Positions 1 to 11,740 of a DNA stretch of 64,000 nucleotides are shown here, piece by piece. The notes under the pieces are model-generated. The model was not told the DNA's origin. It searched no databases and worked only from the letters and a program-made list of their open reading frames with translations. The stretch spans positions 109,635,141 to 109,699,140 of the forward strand of contig CM043942.1 of NCBI GenBank assembly GCA_014529385.2. The letters are read 5' to 3'. The position numbers were made by a program, and so were the translations under genes. The DNA is from Adiantum capillus-veneris. Its lineage: Eukaryota; Streptophyta; Polypodiopsida; Polypodiales; Pteridaceae. Within the stretch, counting starts at the first letter, position 1, and each line of letters starts with the position of its first letter.

Positions 1-417
1 GTTCTCACATGATTTAACTGAGTAAAACTAGTCAAAGAGTGTGTAGCATAGTGATTGGCAATGTACAAAGGAACCACTTCTGTTGATAACTAGATGTACC
101 CTCATTGTGTCTTAGTTTGACTTTCAAAATATGTACCCGTTCAGCCTGCACTCTAGCTATTCGTCCAATTTGGACCCATCTAAATTATTCAAAAGACATG
201 GTTATAAAGTTTTTTTAGGTTCCTTGTGTAAATTTACATCTATACAAGCTCTTTATAGCTTTTATCCCTGAACTATAATCACAAACCAAGCAATTGATAC
301 AGAGCAGTGTTAGTTCTTGCATGTATCTTTGTAGCTATTGACTCACAAGTTTGAGGGAAGACTCTTTTGAGAAGCCATGATTTTGAAACAACAAAACTTC
401 CTTTCATTTTTCCCTTC

Positions 418-418
<1 letters not shown>

Positions 419-453
<35 letters not shown>
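419..453. repeat. Uninterrupted poly-C tract (35 bp)
   Basis: An uninterrupted run of C follows a T/C-rich stretch and precedes further CCC-rich sequence up to about 560. Other C runs lie at 11364-11377, 13867-13877 and 16521-16549. Nothing coding is visible around it. The true length may be affected by sequencing of homopolymers. Confidence 0.9.
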
Positions 454-456
<3 letters not shown>

Positions 457-924
457 CCTTCTAAATATAATACCCCCTCCCTTATTTTTAAGCTTGGGAG
501 ATAAATTATTGGGGGCCTGTCCCTAACTTATACACTTATGTAACTTGTAGAAAAACCCCCCTCCCCTGCACTTACGTGGTGCGGTAAGTTTTCCATGGTG
601 AATCCCCCGGGTTGGTCAATGACTATATATTAGGGTCTATGTGCGCTTTTGAAGTTCGATTGTGTTATGTTATTTCGTTTATCAATGTCCGTTTGCGTTT
701 TGAAGTACGCAAGTCATTTTTGAAGTCCGTTTGCATTTTTTCAACTATTTGTTGCTAGCTCTAACAACCTCACATTCTCTAGCCATGCCCGATCCCCGCA
801 CACCTCGGTCTAAAGGTGCACGGAGAATAGGACCTCATGGTAATAATCTCATCTTTATTGGTCAATGACTATATATTAGTGTTTTTGAAGTCTGTGTGCG
901 CTTTTGAAGTCCAATTGCGATTTT

Positions 925-1555
925 GAAACCTATAACTTAACCTAACCTTTTACGTACAACCTAACCTAACCTAACCTATAGCATAAACTGACCTAACATA
1001 CAACCTAACCTAACGTAACCTTTTACATACAACCTAACCTAACCTAACCTTTTACGTATAACCTATAACCTAATCCTAACCTAACATAACTTATAACCTA
1101 ACCTATAACCTAAACCTAACCTAACATAACCTATAACCTATAACCTATAACCTATAACCTATAACCTACCCTAACCGAAGCTCGTTTGCGTTTTTTGAAG
1201 TACACGAGTCATTTTCGAAGCCCGTTTGCATTTTTTCTATTATTTGCTGCTAGTTCTAACCCAACTTATAACCTAAACCTAACCTATAAGATAATCTAAC
1301 CTAACCTATAACACAACCTAACCTATAACCTAACTTAAAACCTAAACCTAACGTGTAACCTAACCTAACCAAAGTCCGTTCGTGTTTTTTGATGTACACG
1401 AGTCATTTTCGAAGTTCCTTTGCATTTTTTTCACTATTTGCCGCTAGCTCTAGCTTAGCCTATAATTTAACCTAACCTATAACCTAAACCTAACCTAGCC
1501 TAACGTATAACCTATACCCTAACCTAAATTATAACCTAAACCTAAACCTAATCGA
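925..1555. repeat. Degenerate CCTAA/CCTATAA telomere-like satellite with interspersed spacer unit
   Basis: Dense repeats of CCTAAC, CCTATAAC and CCTAAAC run through this stretch. The commonest unit is CCTAA (complement TTAGG) rather than the usual plant CCCTAAA. Blocks are separated by a spacer of about 80 bp that begins with GTCCGTTTGCG-like sequence and ends near GCTAGCTCTAAC. Spacer copies are seen near 690-770, 1185-1260 and 1372-1450, so this is a higher-order satellite rather than a simple telomere. It may be an interstitial telomere-like array, or a satellite that merely resembles one. Confidence 0.8.
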
Positions 1556-1589
1556 AAAACCTCATCAATCGCATGACGATGATGAGATG

Positions 1590-1715
1590 GTAGCGTAATT
1601 TCAAAACAAAATTTCTCCAAAGAATAATTTCAAAACAAAATTTTCCCATACATAATTTCGAAACAAAATTTCTCCACAAAGCATAATTTCAAAACAAAAT
1701 GTTCCCAAAGCATAA
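1590..1715. repeat. Tandem repeat of about 30 bp, four copies
   Basis: Four imperfect copies of a unit built around ATAATTTCAAAACAAAATT with a CTCC or CCCA tail follow one another. The copies differ by a few bases. No coding sequence overlaps it. Confidence 0.75.
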
Positions 1716-1879
1716 AAACAAAATTGTATAAAAATTTAAAGCATTGAAAGCCTAATGAATGAAATCTTATTTTGTCAATATACAATATAATTTTAAATTA
1801 AATAAAAATGCATAAAACTTTCAAGCACTCAGATGCAGCCTATTTGAGCAAGAAAGGGTCTTAAAAACGTCTCTCTCAA

Positions 1880-3460
1880 GGGAAAATATGAGCATGATGA
1901 AACATACTCCAAAGTGTGGAGCCATGTGAAAATGAGGGATCCTTCTCACTCTAATAGTGGTAGTGTGTCTTCAACCTCCGCACACAATTCTCCTCTTTTG
2001 AGTGATGATCTACAAAGATGGAAGAATTTTTCCATAGATGATGAGTACCTACTCCACAAGGAGAGAGTTTATGTACTGAGACGGACGCGGACAATCAACA
2101 TCAAATTATTTATGAATGTCATGATACTCCTAGTGCAGGGCACCCAAGCATAAAGAAAACTTATAGACTAGTACGATGATAGTTTTAGTAGCCAGGTTTA
2201 CATGGGTATGTTCAAGACCATGTCTTGCATTGCCAAAAATGTCAAGTATACAAAGCGGAGGTCATGAAAGCAAGAGGTCTCTTGCATCCATTGGAGATTC
2301 ATAATGGTAAATGGGAAAGTATATCTCCACAGATATTATTGTGGGTTTACCAACCATTGTATGAGGTCATGATTTGGTATGGGTGGTCATAGATCCAATG
2401 ACTAACAACTTTGCAAGTTTAGTCAATTGTACGAGGTCATGACTCAATATGGGTGGTCATAAATTGGCTGACTAAACTTTGCAAGTTTATTGCAAGTACA
2501 CTTTAAAACTCTAGAGCTAGCTAATTTGTTGACAATCTATATAGGTTGTATGGGTTGCCAAACAATATTGTGAGTGATCGTGATCCCAAGTTTAACAACC
2601 ATTTTGGGAGGGTTGTGTTTAAACAATTGGGTACACAACTCAACATCATTACTACAAATCATCCTGAAATTGATGGTCAGACTGAACATGTTAATCAAAT
2701 GTTAGAGGATATGCTACAAGCATACGTTAGGAAAAAGAAATCAAATTGGGAAGATTATCTCCCTATTCTCAAGTTTGCTTACTATAGTGTCAAGCATGTG
2801 ATAAGTGGTTTTAGGCCTTTCATGCTTATGAATGGTTTTTTAACCTAGGTCACCAATTACGATGGGGTTGGCAATTGAAAAACTTTAGCAAGTCAAGGAT
2901 CTTCTCCAAGACCACATGGAAATGCTAAGAGTGGCTTGCCAATATGTTTGACAAGCATAGGATTGGTACCAAAAGGATGCTTATGAAAAACATCAACAAG
3001 TTACCTTCACGAAAGGGGAAGAATTATTTTTATGTGTACTAGAGCATTCAAAAATTCTGAAGACGAGGCCAACACCTAAATTATCTCCAATATATTGTGG
3101 TCCTTTCAAGATACTCAAGCAAGTTGGAGATATGGCCTATAAACTCTCATTACATACGTACTCTCACATTCATTTGGTATTTCATGTCATTCATTTACGT
3201 AAACACTTACATAGGGACGACAATGTCATTGACCATCATATTTTGGTTGACTTCATTGAACCTCCAACCCAACCCCATGAACCTGAGCATTATCTTGACT
3301 ATCATGATGTACATCGCATTATCATGTGTGCTGACAAGCATTAGTCAAGTGGAAAGATAGATCTGAAGAAGGTGCTACTTGGGAAAACATTAGTGTTTTT
3401 AAAAAGAAATTTCCCACTTTTGTTTTTGAGGATGAAAATGCTTCTCCAAGGGGGCAGTAA
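1880..3460 (+). pseudogene. Ty3/gypsy chromovirus fragment: integrase and chromodomain (decayed)
   Basis: This is the 3' part of a chromovirus pol gene in several broken frames. Around 2110-2300 there is an H2C2 zinc-binding remnant (GHPSIKKTY, then HCQKCQVYKAE). At 2546-2848 the integrase core is readable, with GLPNNIVSDRDPKF and the DGQTEHVNQMLEDM block that holds the catalytic Glu. At 3130-3440 come the conserved PFKILKQVGDMAYKL stretch and a chromodomain-like end (HLVKWKDRSEEGATWENI). The upstream protease, RT and RNase H are absent, and bases are missing between the blocks. The chromodomain marks the chromovirus lineage, which targets heterochromatin. A PPT and the start of the 3' LTR follow directly. 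Domain identity is confident; the copy is clearly dead. Confidence 0.85.
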
Positions 3461-3640
3461 TGTCAAGCCAAGGGTCAGAGGCCAGGGTCCAATATGAACT
3501 GAGCTCAAGGGTGCCTATATAAAGGGTACAGGTTGGGTGGAGAGACAGGTTCTAGAATTCCTCTGGTCTCACGAGAATAGGGTGTGGATCCTCATTTTGA
3601 TGTAGTCATTGAATCCTATCTTTCTATTATATTGACCTTG
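3446..3640 (+). mobile_element. PPT and start of 3' LTR of the chromovirus fragment
   Basis: The purine-rich tract CCAAGGGGGCAGTAA lies at 3446-3460, just after the chromodomain-coding end. It is followed by TGTCAAGCCAAGG, a typical LTR start with TG. A TATA-like CTATATAAAG occurs near 3513. The right end of the LTR could not be fixed, so the end given is approximate. Confidence 0.55.
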
Positions 3641-4580
3641 TTCAAATGGAAACAAAGAAGGAGAAACAACTAAATCAATTGTGATCTTTGAAGGACAAGT
3701 TTCAGTTTGGCCATTGTAAATAAAGTACGCCACATAAGTAAGAAGCATATCTTAAAAGCTACATGGAGCTGGCGAGCATGAGACCTATCAACTTTGTTTG
3801 CATAAGCATCAAATACCACATCAACATGGCTATCAAAAGGTGTTTGTTCCTTTTTGGGAACAATGTACCTACAAATAGAATTCAATGACAGCATGTACAT
3901 AGTAGGATCATCTTTGAACATGCACTTGAATAGTTTTTTGTGTGTATTAAAGGCATCAATATTTTCCTTGTACATCTTGCTTTATCAATCATGAGGATGG
4001 GCTTCTTTTTCCCAATCAAGCCTGAAAGCTAATGTAGGAAACGGGAGCTTGCGTCCTTCTACGCTACCACAAAACGTGTTTGAAGGCACACTAATAAGCA
4101 TACAAGGGTGTGCCAAAGATGATTGAATGAGATGAGCTAAATGTACATGGATTCTTTGCAAAATGACAACATCGCTTTGTTGCTCTATTCAAAGATGCAA
4201 ATCTTCAGCGGATTTATTTTTGGCTGCATAGGGCAATCGGTCCACCCACAATATACCCAACCACAAATTTTTGAATTGGCCCAAATTTTGGACCCTTGGT
4301 CCAAAAGGCCAACCAAAGGGCCCAATTTCTTTCACTCCCATGCTCTAGACTCCATAGCCATGCAAGGAAGGCGGTTGATTCATGACATAAAAATTCTTAA
4401 AAATTGGGTAAGTGATGTAAGACTATTGCAAAATAAAAATTGTGGGTTCTAGTTTTAGTCTTGGGATAGTGATTAGAAAAATTTGCAATGGAATTTTGCA
4501 TGACATTCATGGTGCAAAAATTACCAAATGTTCCTTTGTTTATAGGACGCTTAAGTGTCAAAATACAAACGTGTTAATTA
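3641..4580. other. Noncoding or unidentified stretch
   Basis: Only short ORFs are present. A 101-codon minus-strand ORF at 3670-3975 resembles no family I recognise and has no clear start context. A TA-rich and pyrimidine-rich mix gives no RNA gene or repeat signal that I can support. It probably belongs to decayed elements on either side. Confidence 0.4.
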
Positions 4581-4584
4581 ATAG

Positions 4585-5115
4585 CCACTTTTGGCAAGAA
4601 AATTCCAAAGTTGGGTATAAAATTAAGTACGGATGATCATCCCAAAAGTGATGGTCAAGTTGAATGGGTAAATCAAGTCATAGAAGACATGTTACATGCT
4701 TTTGTAAGAAAAAATCAAATCGGGAAGACTATCTCCCAATCTTGGAGTTTTCTTATAATAGTGGTATACATGCAGAGTTCAGTCCCGTTATGTTAATGTA
4801 CGACTATCAACTTTGTTCACCAATGTCAGTTAATTTGTCCAATGAAAAGATCCAGTGATTCAAGGACTTGCTACAAGATCATTGTCCACGTTATGCACTA
4901 CTTGTTTGAATGTTAAAAAACCTAGGACAACTAGACAAAGTATGCTAATTCAAACAATGACTTGTTACTTTTGAAGTAGATGACCAAGTTTTTCTATGTT
5001 TATTGGAGCATTGTAGACCTTTCAAGACAAATCTAGTTTTGAAATTATGTCCTCATTATTGTGGTTTATTTAAGGTTATCAAACACATTGGCAAAGTTGC
5101 CTATAAGCTGGATTT
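4585..5115 (+). pseudogene. Second decayed chromovirus integrase fragment
   Basis: A second copy of the same integrase region is readable in several frames. DHPKSDGQVEWVNQVIEDML with VRKN lies around 4627-4716, LEFSYNSGIHAEFSP around 4742-4790, and an SFxVFLCLLEHCRPF-like tail with HYCGLFKVIKHIGKVAYKL near 4990-5110. It parallels the block at 2640-3150 but is more damaged. No PPT or LTR could be assigned after it. Confidence 0.7.
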
Positions 5116-7960
5116 TGTTAGAGCAAGCTAACCCATGTAACATTTTTTGGGAGCTTTTATTGTAAAAACACTTATTCTTTTGATAAATTGAGAATATTCT
5201 AACTCCTATTTTCCAAGTGGATATTGTAACCCATGAGTCGGGGCTATAAGCTTCCAGATTGTATCAACGTATCCTTAGTTAGAGCTCCCAGATTATTAGT
5301 TTTTGACCAAAAAAACCTTGGCTAAGGTATAATAGCCAATTTTTGTAAGTTATTGTTAAGTTTTTGGATAAGAAATACACAGCGTGAGCTAACGACTAAT
5401 CCTGTGTCGATTGTCACATTGCAGTACCATCTGTTACGTTGCAACCGCAGGTAAGAGATCTACGCATTGACGTAAACATATCATGGTAAACTGTAGCTTT
5501 TGGCATCGCTAACCCGCAACCTAATTTCATCATAAGTAGAAATTTAAGTTGAAAAATCACAAAGTAAGCATAGATGGGATATTGGGATATCATTGCTAAG
5601 CATTTATATAAGCTATTGACAACACTTGAGGACCGGATTTACATGGAGTCGGTCCCCCCTCCAAAAGGCTTTGTATTATGGTTTCTCCCATCAAGAGATA
5701 CATTTTACAATATAATTCTTTGTGTTCCTTCAATACTAGCTAGTGCAATTAAGATGGAAACTTCATGCACTAAGCAAAACACTTATCAAACACAACATCA
5801 ATTCCCTCACGGTCTCAGACCCAAAGACCTCACACACCTTCAAAGATGGTGAGAGCTAGCGGGGTATGAGAGTATATTGAGAGGAAGGAGTAGTCTTATG
5901 AGAAAGATGTGCATCTCCTCACATAATCACTCATATTAGCATAGCTTAGCTTAGTAATTAGCATGGTAGAGGAGATGAGCATGCATTGAAGCTTGGCTCT
6001 TGGTTGGATTTGCATCACAAAGCCAATAGTTGTTGGTGTAGGCCTCCCTTCTCACAAGCTTGGAGTAGGTGGTAAGCTTTTCAATAAAGCTTGAGAAGGA
6101 GAGAGAGAGAGAGTATTCTTGCTCCACACATGAGATTGTGTGAGTGTGTAAGTGATAATGCCTTTGAAGAATCAGCCCCTTCTCTCTCTTGGTCGACCTC
6201 TCTTGCTATTTGCTCATGCTCAAACCCTATTGGCTCTTTCCAGGTTTAACCAATGAATATTAAGAAGCATAAGTGATAGCCTTCTGACATGTGCACCCTT
6301 TCTCCTTTTGTGAGAGCTTTAGGTAATTAATAAATGCAACTAAACTCTCATTGGACCCCTTTGCCTCCTAGCCAATAGGAATCAGGCAAGCCATTGGGCT
6401 GCTGAATGCTCATTGGACCCCTTGCGAGACTGTCCAATAGTCTTTTAGAGAGCTTAATTATTATTGCTTCTTTTATTAAGTGTTTTTAAATTAATTAAAC
6501 TAGATTTACTCTAGCCTAATTCTCAGTACTCAAAGCAATGTTTTTTGTCAATGTGTTGACAAAACCATTGAAGCTAAAAGGCTCTGCAATTTCAAAACAT
6601 CTAGGCAACTGCTTCTCTTCCACACCGTGTAGGTAGCAAACAATAGTTTCAGTGACGGTTTTTTGATGTGCTTGTGATAGCTTCGTCTCTGGCATGGCTA
6701 TTAAAATAAACAATGACATATTAACACCAAGAGAATAATCCAAGTTTCAAGCATTTAGAAATAAGAAAATGTTTAATATCAAGACTTAGAAAGATTTAAA
6801 GTGAATAATTTGTTGCAACAAATGAAATATATATAATTTTTTAATGATTATGATTTTGGAATAGGATTTTTTTATCAATAATTGAATAAATGTACATTCA
6901 ATTTAGAAAATAGATGCCTAAAATTCAACATTATGAAAAAAAAGTCCAAATATTGTGTGGATTAAAAACTCTAACACAATTGTGGACACTACTAAACACA
7001 GACCACTGAAAGTTTATGTCACACAAAAGTAGTTTATTAGACTACAAAAAGTGTATGATACACACTAATAGCCCAATTGTGTGAGCTACTAGCTCTAACA
7101 CAAGAGTAGTCACTATTATTAAATTGACTAAAAATTTAAATAATCAATTTGGTCACTGTTGAAGTGTGAAAAAATCTCTAACACAATGCAACAATCAAAC
7201 CATTAGTCATTACATCTTGAAAAAGGCTATCTGTTATAGTTACAAAGCACACGTAGAGTATCTTTACTCACCTATTGCAAGTACAAGACAATGATGAAAG
7301 CTTCAACTTAGCACTCTCTATATGGTACTATTTCTTAGGTGAGTTGGATACATAAAACCAAAATATAAACAATAGTGCAAACAAAATATAAGCATTGATA
7401 CATTTGTAGATGAAGAGAAAGTTAAACTTAACTCTTCACTCTTCAAATGTGGCAATGTATATACTTTATTTATACTATAGTTTAGCTCTATCTCTAACTT
7501 GTAAGGTAAACTATATTGGATAGCAAAATTCAAGATATGTTTGTATATTTTGCCAACTTTTGAAGTGTGAATATTCTCATACACAACACAAAGTGAAAAA
7601 CCCCTACCCCATCTTCTCTGAAGTGCGAGGAAGGAACCTCTACACAACACGAGTGGGATTCTACACTCCGAGGAATCCCAAAATCCGAGCAAACAAAATC
7701 GAGCAAACCATAATCCGAGCAAAACTTGCGATGTTTTGTGACACCCCTGTGCAATATATTTGTTATATACATATTTGGTTTTTGCTGGTTAGAAACAATC
7801 CCTTCATAGTTTCTTTACCTTAGAAAACTCTTTTTCAATTGGTCAATCACTCACACATGCCAAAAACCTTACATCAACAATGAAATCGACAAAAAAGTTG
7901 TATTGCACCTACAATTTAGAAAACTGTACAATGTAGAACAATACTTCCGATCAAGAATAC
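5116..7960. other. AT-rich noncoding stretch without a recognisable gene
   Basis: All ORFs are short and unrecognisable, for example 5574-5852 on the plus strand and 6516-6743 and 7318-7722 on the minus strand. A GA tract sits at about 6100-6116. Around 6980-7200 several near-direct repeats contain CTAACACAA. The sequence has no tRNA, hairpin or LTR signature that I can defend. Confidence 0.4.
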
Positions 7961-7972
7961 TTGGTAAAAAAT

Positions 7973-9363
7973 TTAACGCCCATAACCATATATCACCAAA
8001 AGGGTTTGTGTTAGGGAGAAAGGTACCTTCGGCATCTTGCGATACAAATCTTTCCTCCCAATGAGGGACTCATACATCCCACCAAGCCAACCAAGTCTCC
8101 AATGAAGGAACCTCCCCCTTAATGGCCATTCTTGTTTTCCAAAATCTCCTAAGCTCTCCCTTATGATTCTCAACCGCATTCTTTGTTGGTGCAATTCTCC
8201 ATTTGCGACACAAAGTCTTGTGCTCCTCTTGAAATTTTGGACGGATGCACTTGGTAGTATGTCAAACCATACTTCGCTCCCAAAGGAACAAACATGATCT
8301 CTCTTTGTTTGAAATAGATTTCTTTGCTCCTCCAAAATAAACCGTACGCACAACAATATAATTGGCACTTGCTTCATCTGCCATGAATCCTCTGAACTCT
8401 GGTTTATCAAAACCTTGTTCCTTAACCACATTATTTAGCATCTTCCAAAATTCAATCTGAGCATATTTATTTTCCATAGTAAACTCATCGGTTGCAATGG
8501 TGAGCAGCTCTCGTATGTAAGGGTCAAAGACATGTGTGACATAGTCGGCCATCCTTGAACACGGTGGACATGATCAAAGTGCACCCACATTTGCTCTAAA
8601 TTACCTCCAAGGCACATCCAATTCACTAAATCAACTCCACTGCCAGGTCCTTTAGCTAACATTTTAAATACATGGGGCTGCACCTTATCAACCAATTGGC
8701 ATGGAAAGAGGATACTATGGATAAAAAGGATATCTGCAATTTCTTTTAAGGTCAAGCATTGCCTCAAGACCCTTTGTGTAGTGATATTCTTTGATCTTTT
8801 TGCACACTCCAAACTTTGCTCTACTCTCCTTTCATTTGAAAGGGGAGTCAAATTGTCCAAGAATTCAACAAACTCCAAATCTTCAATCACACCTCTTGCC
8901 ATTGAACCTGCTCCAATAAGTTTGTCTATGATAATATAATGAGTAGTGGCTCGCTCCAATTGTTTGGCAGTCACCAAAGGATCTCGACTTGCACGATCAG
9001 GAAAAATTTCATCTATGTGACTCTCAAATGTCCGACTCCTCCCCTTTGCACATGAATGATTATGCTCTCCAAGATGCAGAGCACACCTAGTACAATGGTG
9101 CTCATCTCTTGGCAAACAATAGTAAATAACCGCATGACATGTAGAGACAGATCCTCACTTCTAACATCTACCTTGTAGAACTGGTGCTGATGATGATCAA
9201 GCATATAAGTTTGCTCACCATCATCTGATATTGTAGCCTCCAGCTTTACTTGCGGTCCAGATAATGTTTGAGGCCAAAGATAGAAATTGGCATCACAAAG
9301 CTCAAAATATTCTTGCACAGAAGAAACTACTAGCAAATAAAATCTACTTTCAAACATTAGCAC
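7973..9363 (-). pseudogene. MULE-like transposase relic (multi-frame)
   Basis: Three overlapping minus-strand reading frames seem to form one broken protein. The N-terminal part (about 9115-8550) contains HHCTRCALHLGEHNHSC, a possible zinc-binding start, then acidic helical sequence. The middle part (8552-8262) reads GFMADEASANYIVVRTVYFGG followed by ERSCLFLWERSM. That resembles the D...A and C-x-FH...Q signature region of MuDR/MULE transposases, with the usual FH His replaced. The C-terminal part (to 7973) contains a Trp/Arg-rich stretch. Frame changes occur near 8550 and 8290. I assign MULE-like only from this motif layout, not from a search. No terminal inverted repeats were found. Confidence 0.4.
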
Positions 9364-9369
9364 TAGCTT

Positions 9370-9905
9370 ATGTCCACGTCATGGCCCAAAAATTGTAATG
9401 CAGCTCCTCATGGGTTAATAATGCGATAAGAAAATTTTCAGAAATATTGATACAAACGACAAGGAAGCAGTGGTAGTGTACAGATTGCTACAACGGGTTG
9501 AGTTAAAGTTTTAAATTTTTTCCAAGTTTTTTAACTTGAAATTGTAGTCATAACTACAAGCCTGAGGAGGTTTGCACGTTCATGTACCCATACTCACCAA
9601 TCATGGCTTTCTTTAATATAAAATGTTCACTATATAAAATTTTTACAAAGTGAGATCAAATATTTTATAAACAATTTTCCAGAACTGTCCAAAAAAAAAG
9701 TGCCTTGTCATTATTGTACAATAATGGCAATTATCACCCACCCTCCTGAAACCCAACTGTCTGCCCTGCATTTCTGCTGCACAAATCTCCATAAGAAAAT
9801 TACAATTTACCCAATTCACGGAACATCTTGCTTCTTAGCCCTGCGTTTGTTCTCTGATGATTGCATTGGTACAAGCCTTCTATGCTTGCCTTGTCTCAAA
9901 CTCAC
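9370..9905. other. Intergenic stretch before Copia-1
   Basis: No gene, tRNA or repeat is evident. The sequence runs directly into the Copia-1 5' LTR, whose left edge is uncertain. Confidence 0.4.
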
Positions 9906-10133
9906 TATTACCATATACATGTGGTACTGATCTGTGTGAACACACTAGGACCACTGAGGCATTTTTTCCCTCTTTAGGAGGTTTTTTCGCCCGTGCATTG
10001 TATATACGCCCATCACTCTAGGGCTATCTATCTTTCCATTGCACACTAAGTAATACACTCTCAGTTGTGTGCCTTGAGCTTGCTTCGTCTTCTCCAAGCT
10101 GTGTGCATTTCTCTGCAACCCTAATTCCAACCA
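9906..10133 (+). mobile_element. Copia-1 5' LTR (short, about 228 bp)
   Basis: The right edge is fixed by the CA before the primer-binding site. The LTR matches, in reverse orientation, the LTR at 59986-60209. Both contain CATATACATGTGGTA, TTTTTTCGCC-like and TGTATATACACCCATCACTC-like blocks, and a CTAATTCCAAC end. A short LTR is typical of some copia elements. The left edge is inferred by alignment with the second copy, and the expected TG there reads TA. Confidence 0.7.
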
Positions 10134-10134
10134 T

Positions 10135-10149
10135 TGGTATTAGAGCAGG
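10135..10149 (+). other. Primer-binding site, initiator Met-tRNA type
   Basis: TGGTATTAGAGCAGG sits one base after the LTR end. It matches the plant copia consensus TGGTATCAGAGC with one change. Known role: priming of minus-strand DNA synthesis by initiator tRNA. Confidence 0.85.
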
Positions 10150-10493
10150 TTGCGTCCTCCCGAGTTTAGCCGCCAGCAGCTCCTGCACATGCCTGTTCAC
10201 CTTCTCCGATTTCAGGAGCTTTGGCGAGCGTTCACAGGTTGACAATTTTTTTGGGAGTACTCGTAGAGCTTAGTCTGCTCAGATCTATGATTTGGGCTCA
10301 TTTCGGCCTCCGTTTCCTCTACAGGAAGTACTCCACATGCTATTTTGTCATTTTGTGCAAAATTTTTGTCAGTGCTTTTTTCTGCATAACAGGTGCCTTA
10401 CAGTCTTCTATGTTTTGTGCTATATAGCACGTGTTGTTCCTGCTTCGTTTCTCCTCTTTTTGGGCAGTTTTCACATCAGGTGCATCATTTACC

Positions 10494-11085
10494 ATGGCTG
10501 ACAACAACACAGATGTGTTCAAGATGTTTCCTGCTGAGGATAGATTGGATGGAGACAATTACCCTATGGGATTACATGATGCAACATGTTCTTGTGTCAA
10601 AGGGCATCTAGAACATTATGCAGGGCATTGATGTACATCCTAGTTATGAGGATGCAGGCGATGTTGAGGATGTGGCAGGTCTTGCTGCAAGGATTGCTGC
10701 TATTAGAGTTGTTTTACCTATGGTAGAACAATCTCGTTGGGATGTAAAGGATGCACATGCTCATGCATTGATTGCATTGTCTGTGAAGCGCATAATTGTT
10801 CGTCACATTCGTTCAGCAAAATCTGCAAAACAGGCTTGGGATATTTTGGCTGGTCTTTATGCAAGTCGCAATGAGGCTAAAATTGCTTTGCTGCGTAAAG
10901 AGCTGGAGTCGAAGATTATGCATGAGGAAGATGATATGGACACTTTCCTTGTTGGTGTCAAGGATATCAATGAGCAACTTATTTCTGCAGGTGAAGTCAT
11001 TTCAGACAGTTCCCTTGTGCAGACTATTCTTGATGCTTTACCAGACTTTTGATAGTACCATTAGGAGAAATATGAACCTTGCATG
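10494..11085 (+). pseudogene. Copia-1 gag, 5' part (frameshifted, split by insertion)
   Basis: The likely start is the ATG at 10494, MADNNTDVFKMFPAEDRLDG, followed by a copia gag start motif (DGDNYPM). The frame shifts near 10565. The remainder is read from about 10618 to 11052 and contains KQAWDILAGLYASRNEAKI and LRKELESKIMHEEDDMD, typical of the copia gag (UBN2-like) domain. A further frame change at about 11050 is followed by DSTIRRNMNLAWAL, after which a 5.7-kb insertion interrupts the gene. The coding sequence resumes near 16760. The product would be the capsid protein. Confidence 0.85.
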
Positions 11086-11477
11086 GGCCTTGTAAGGAAT
11101 CCTAATTTTTAGGGATTAAGGCTAATGGTGTGTAGGGTTAAGGGGACAAGGGCATTCAAGAAGCTAGTTTTGAGTAGGCTTTTCTATCCTTTCTTTTAGA
11201 CACATGTAGGATGTGGACCTAGGAGGTCACCTTCTCTCTCTAGGTTTTTGAAATTGAAGGGAGTAAAGAGGTGTGGCCACATCATCAAAAACGTGGATCA
11301 CTAAGAGCCAAAATTTGACTTTTAAAAAGAAAAATTATTTTTACTTATTTTTGACTTAAAACTCCCCCCCCCCCCCCAACATATATCCATATTAAAAAAG
11401 TATTTTTTGACCTTTTTTAAAACTTACAAGCACTAAAAGTCCAATTTTTCAAAAAAAAAAACTCCCCCTCAAAAAAA

Positions 11478-11740
11478 AAACTTTTCTTCTCTCTTCCTCC
11501 TTCCTCCTTTCTCCCTCTCCTCTCCCTCCCTGCCCCCTTCTCTCCTCCTCCTCCCCTCTCTCCCTCTCCCCCACTGTCCCCTTCTCTCCTCCCATGTTCC
11601 TCCCTCTCCCTCCCTGCCCCCTTCTCTCCTCCTTCTCCACTCTCTCTCTCCTCTCTCTCTCTCTCTCCCCCACTACCCCCTTGTCTTCTCCCATGTTCCT
11701 CTCTCTCCCTCCCCCCTCTCTCTTTTCATCCTTTGCTTTC
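11478..11740. repeat. Pyrimidine-rich (CCCT/CT)n tract
   Basis: The plus strand is almost entirely C and T, with repeated CTCCCTCCCTGCCCCCTTCT units. The same block (TGCCCCCTTCTCTCCTCC) occurs at least twice. The ORFs read through it are low-complexity artefacts. Confidence 0.85.

Noticed and set aside
1000-1180. True chromosome end
   Set aside because: The repeats are degenerate, interrupted by spacers, and flanked on both sides by ordinary sequence.
11086-11110. A 9-10 bp target duplication AAGGAATCC / AAGGAAATCC around the insertion in Copia-1
   Set aside because: The left copy also belongs to the end shared with 19796, so it is element sequence and not necessarily a duplication.
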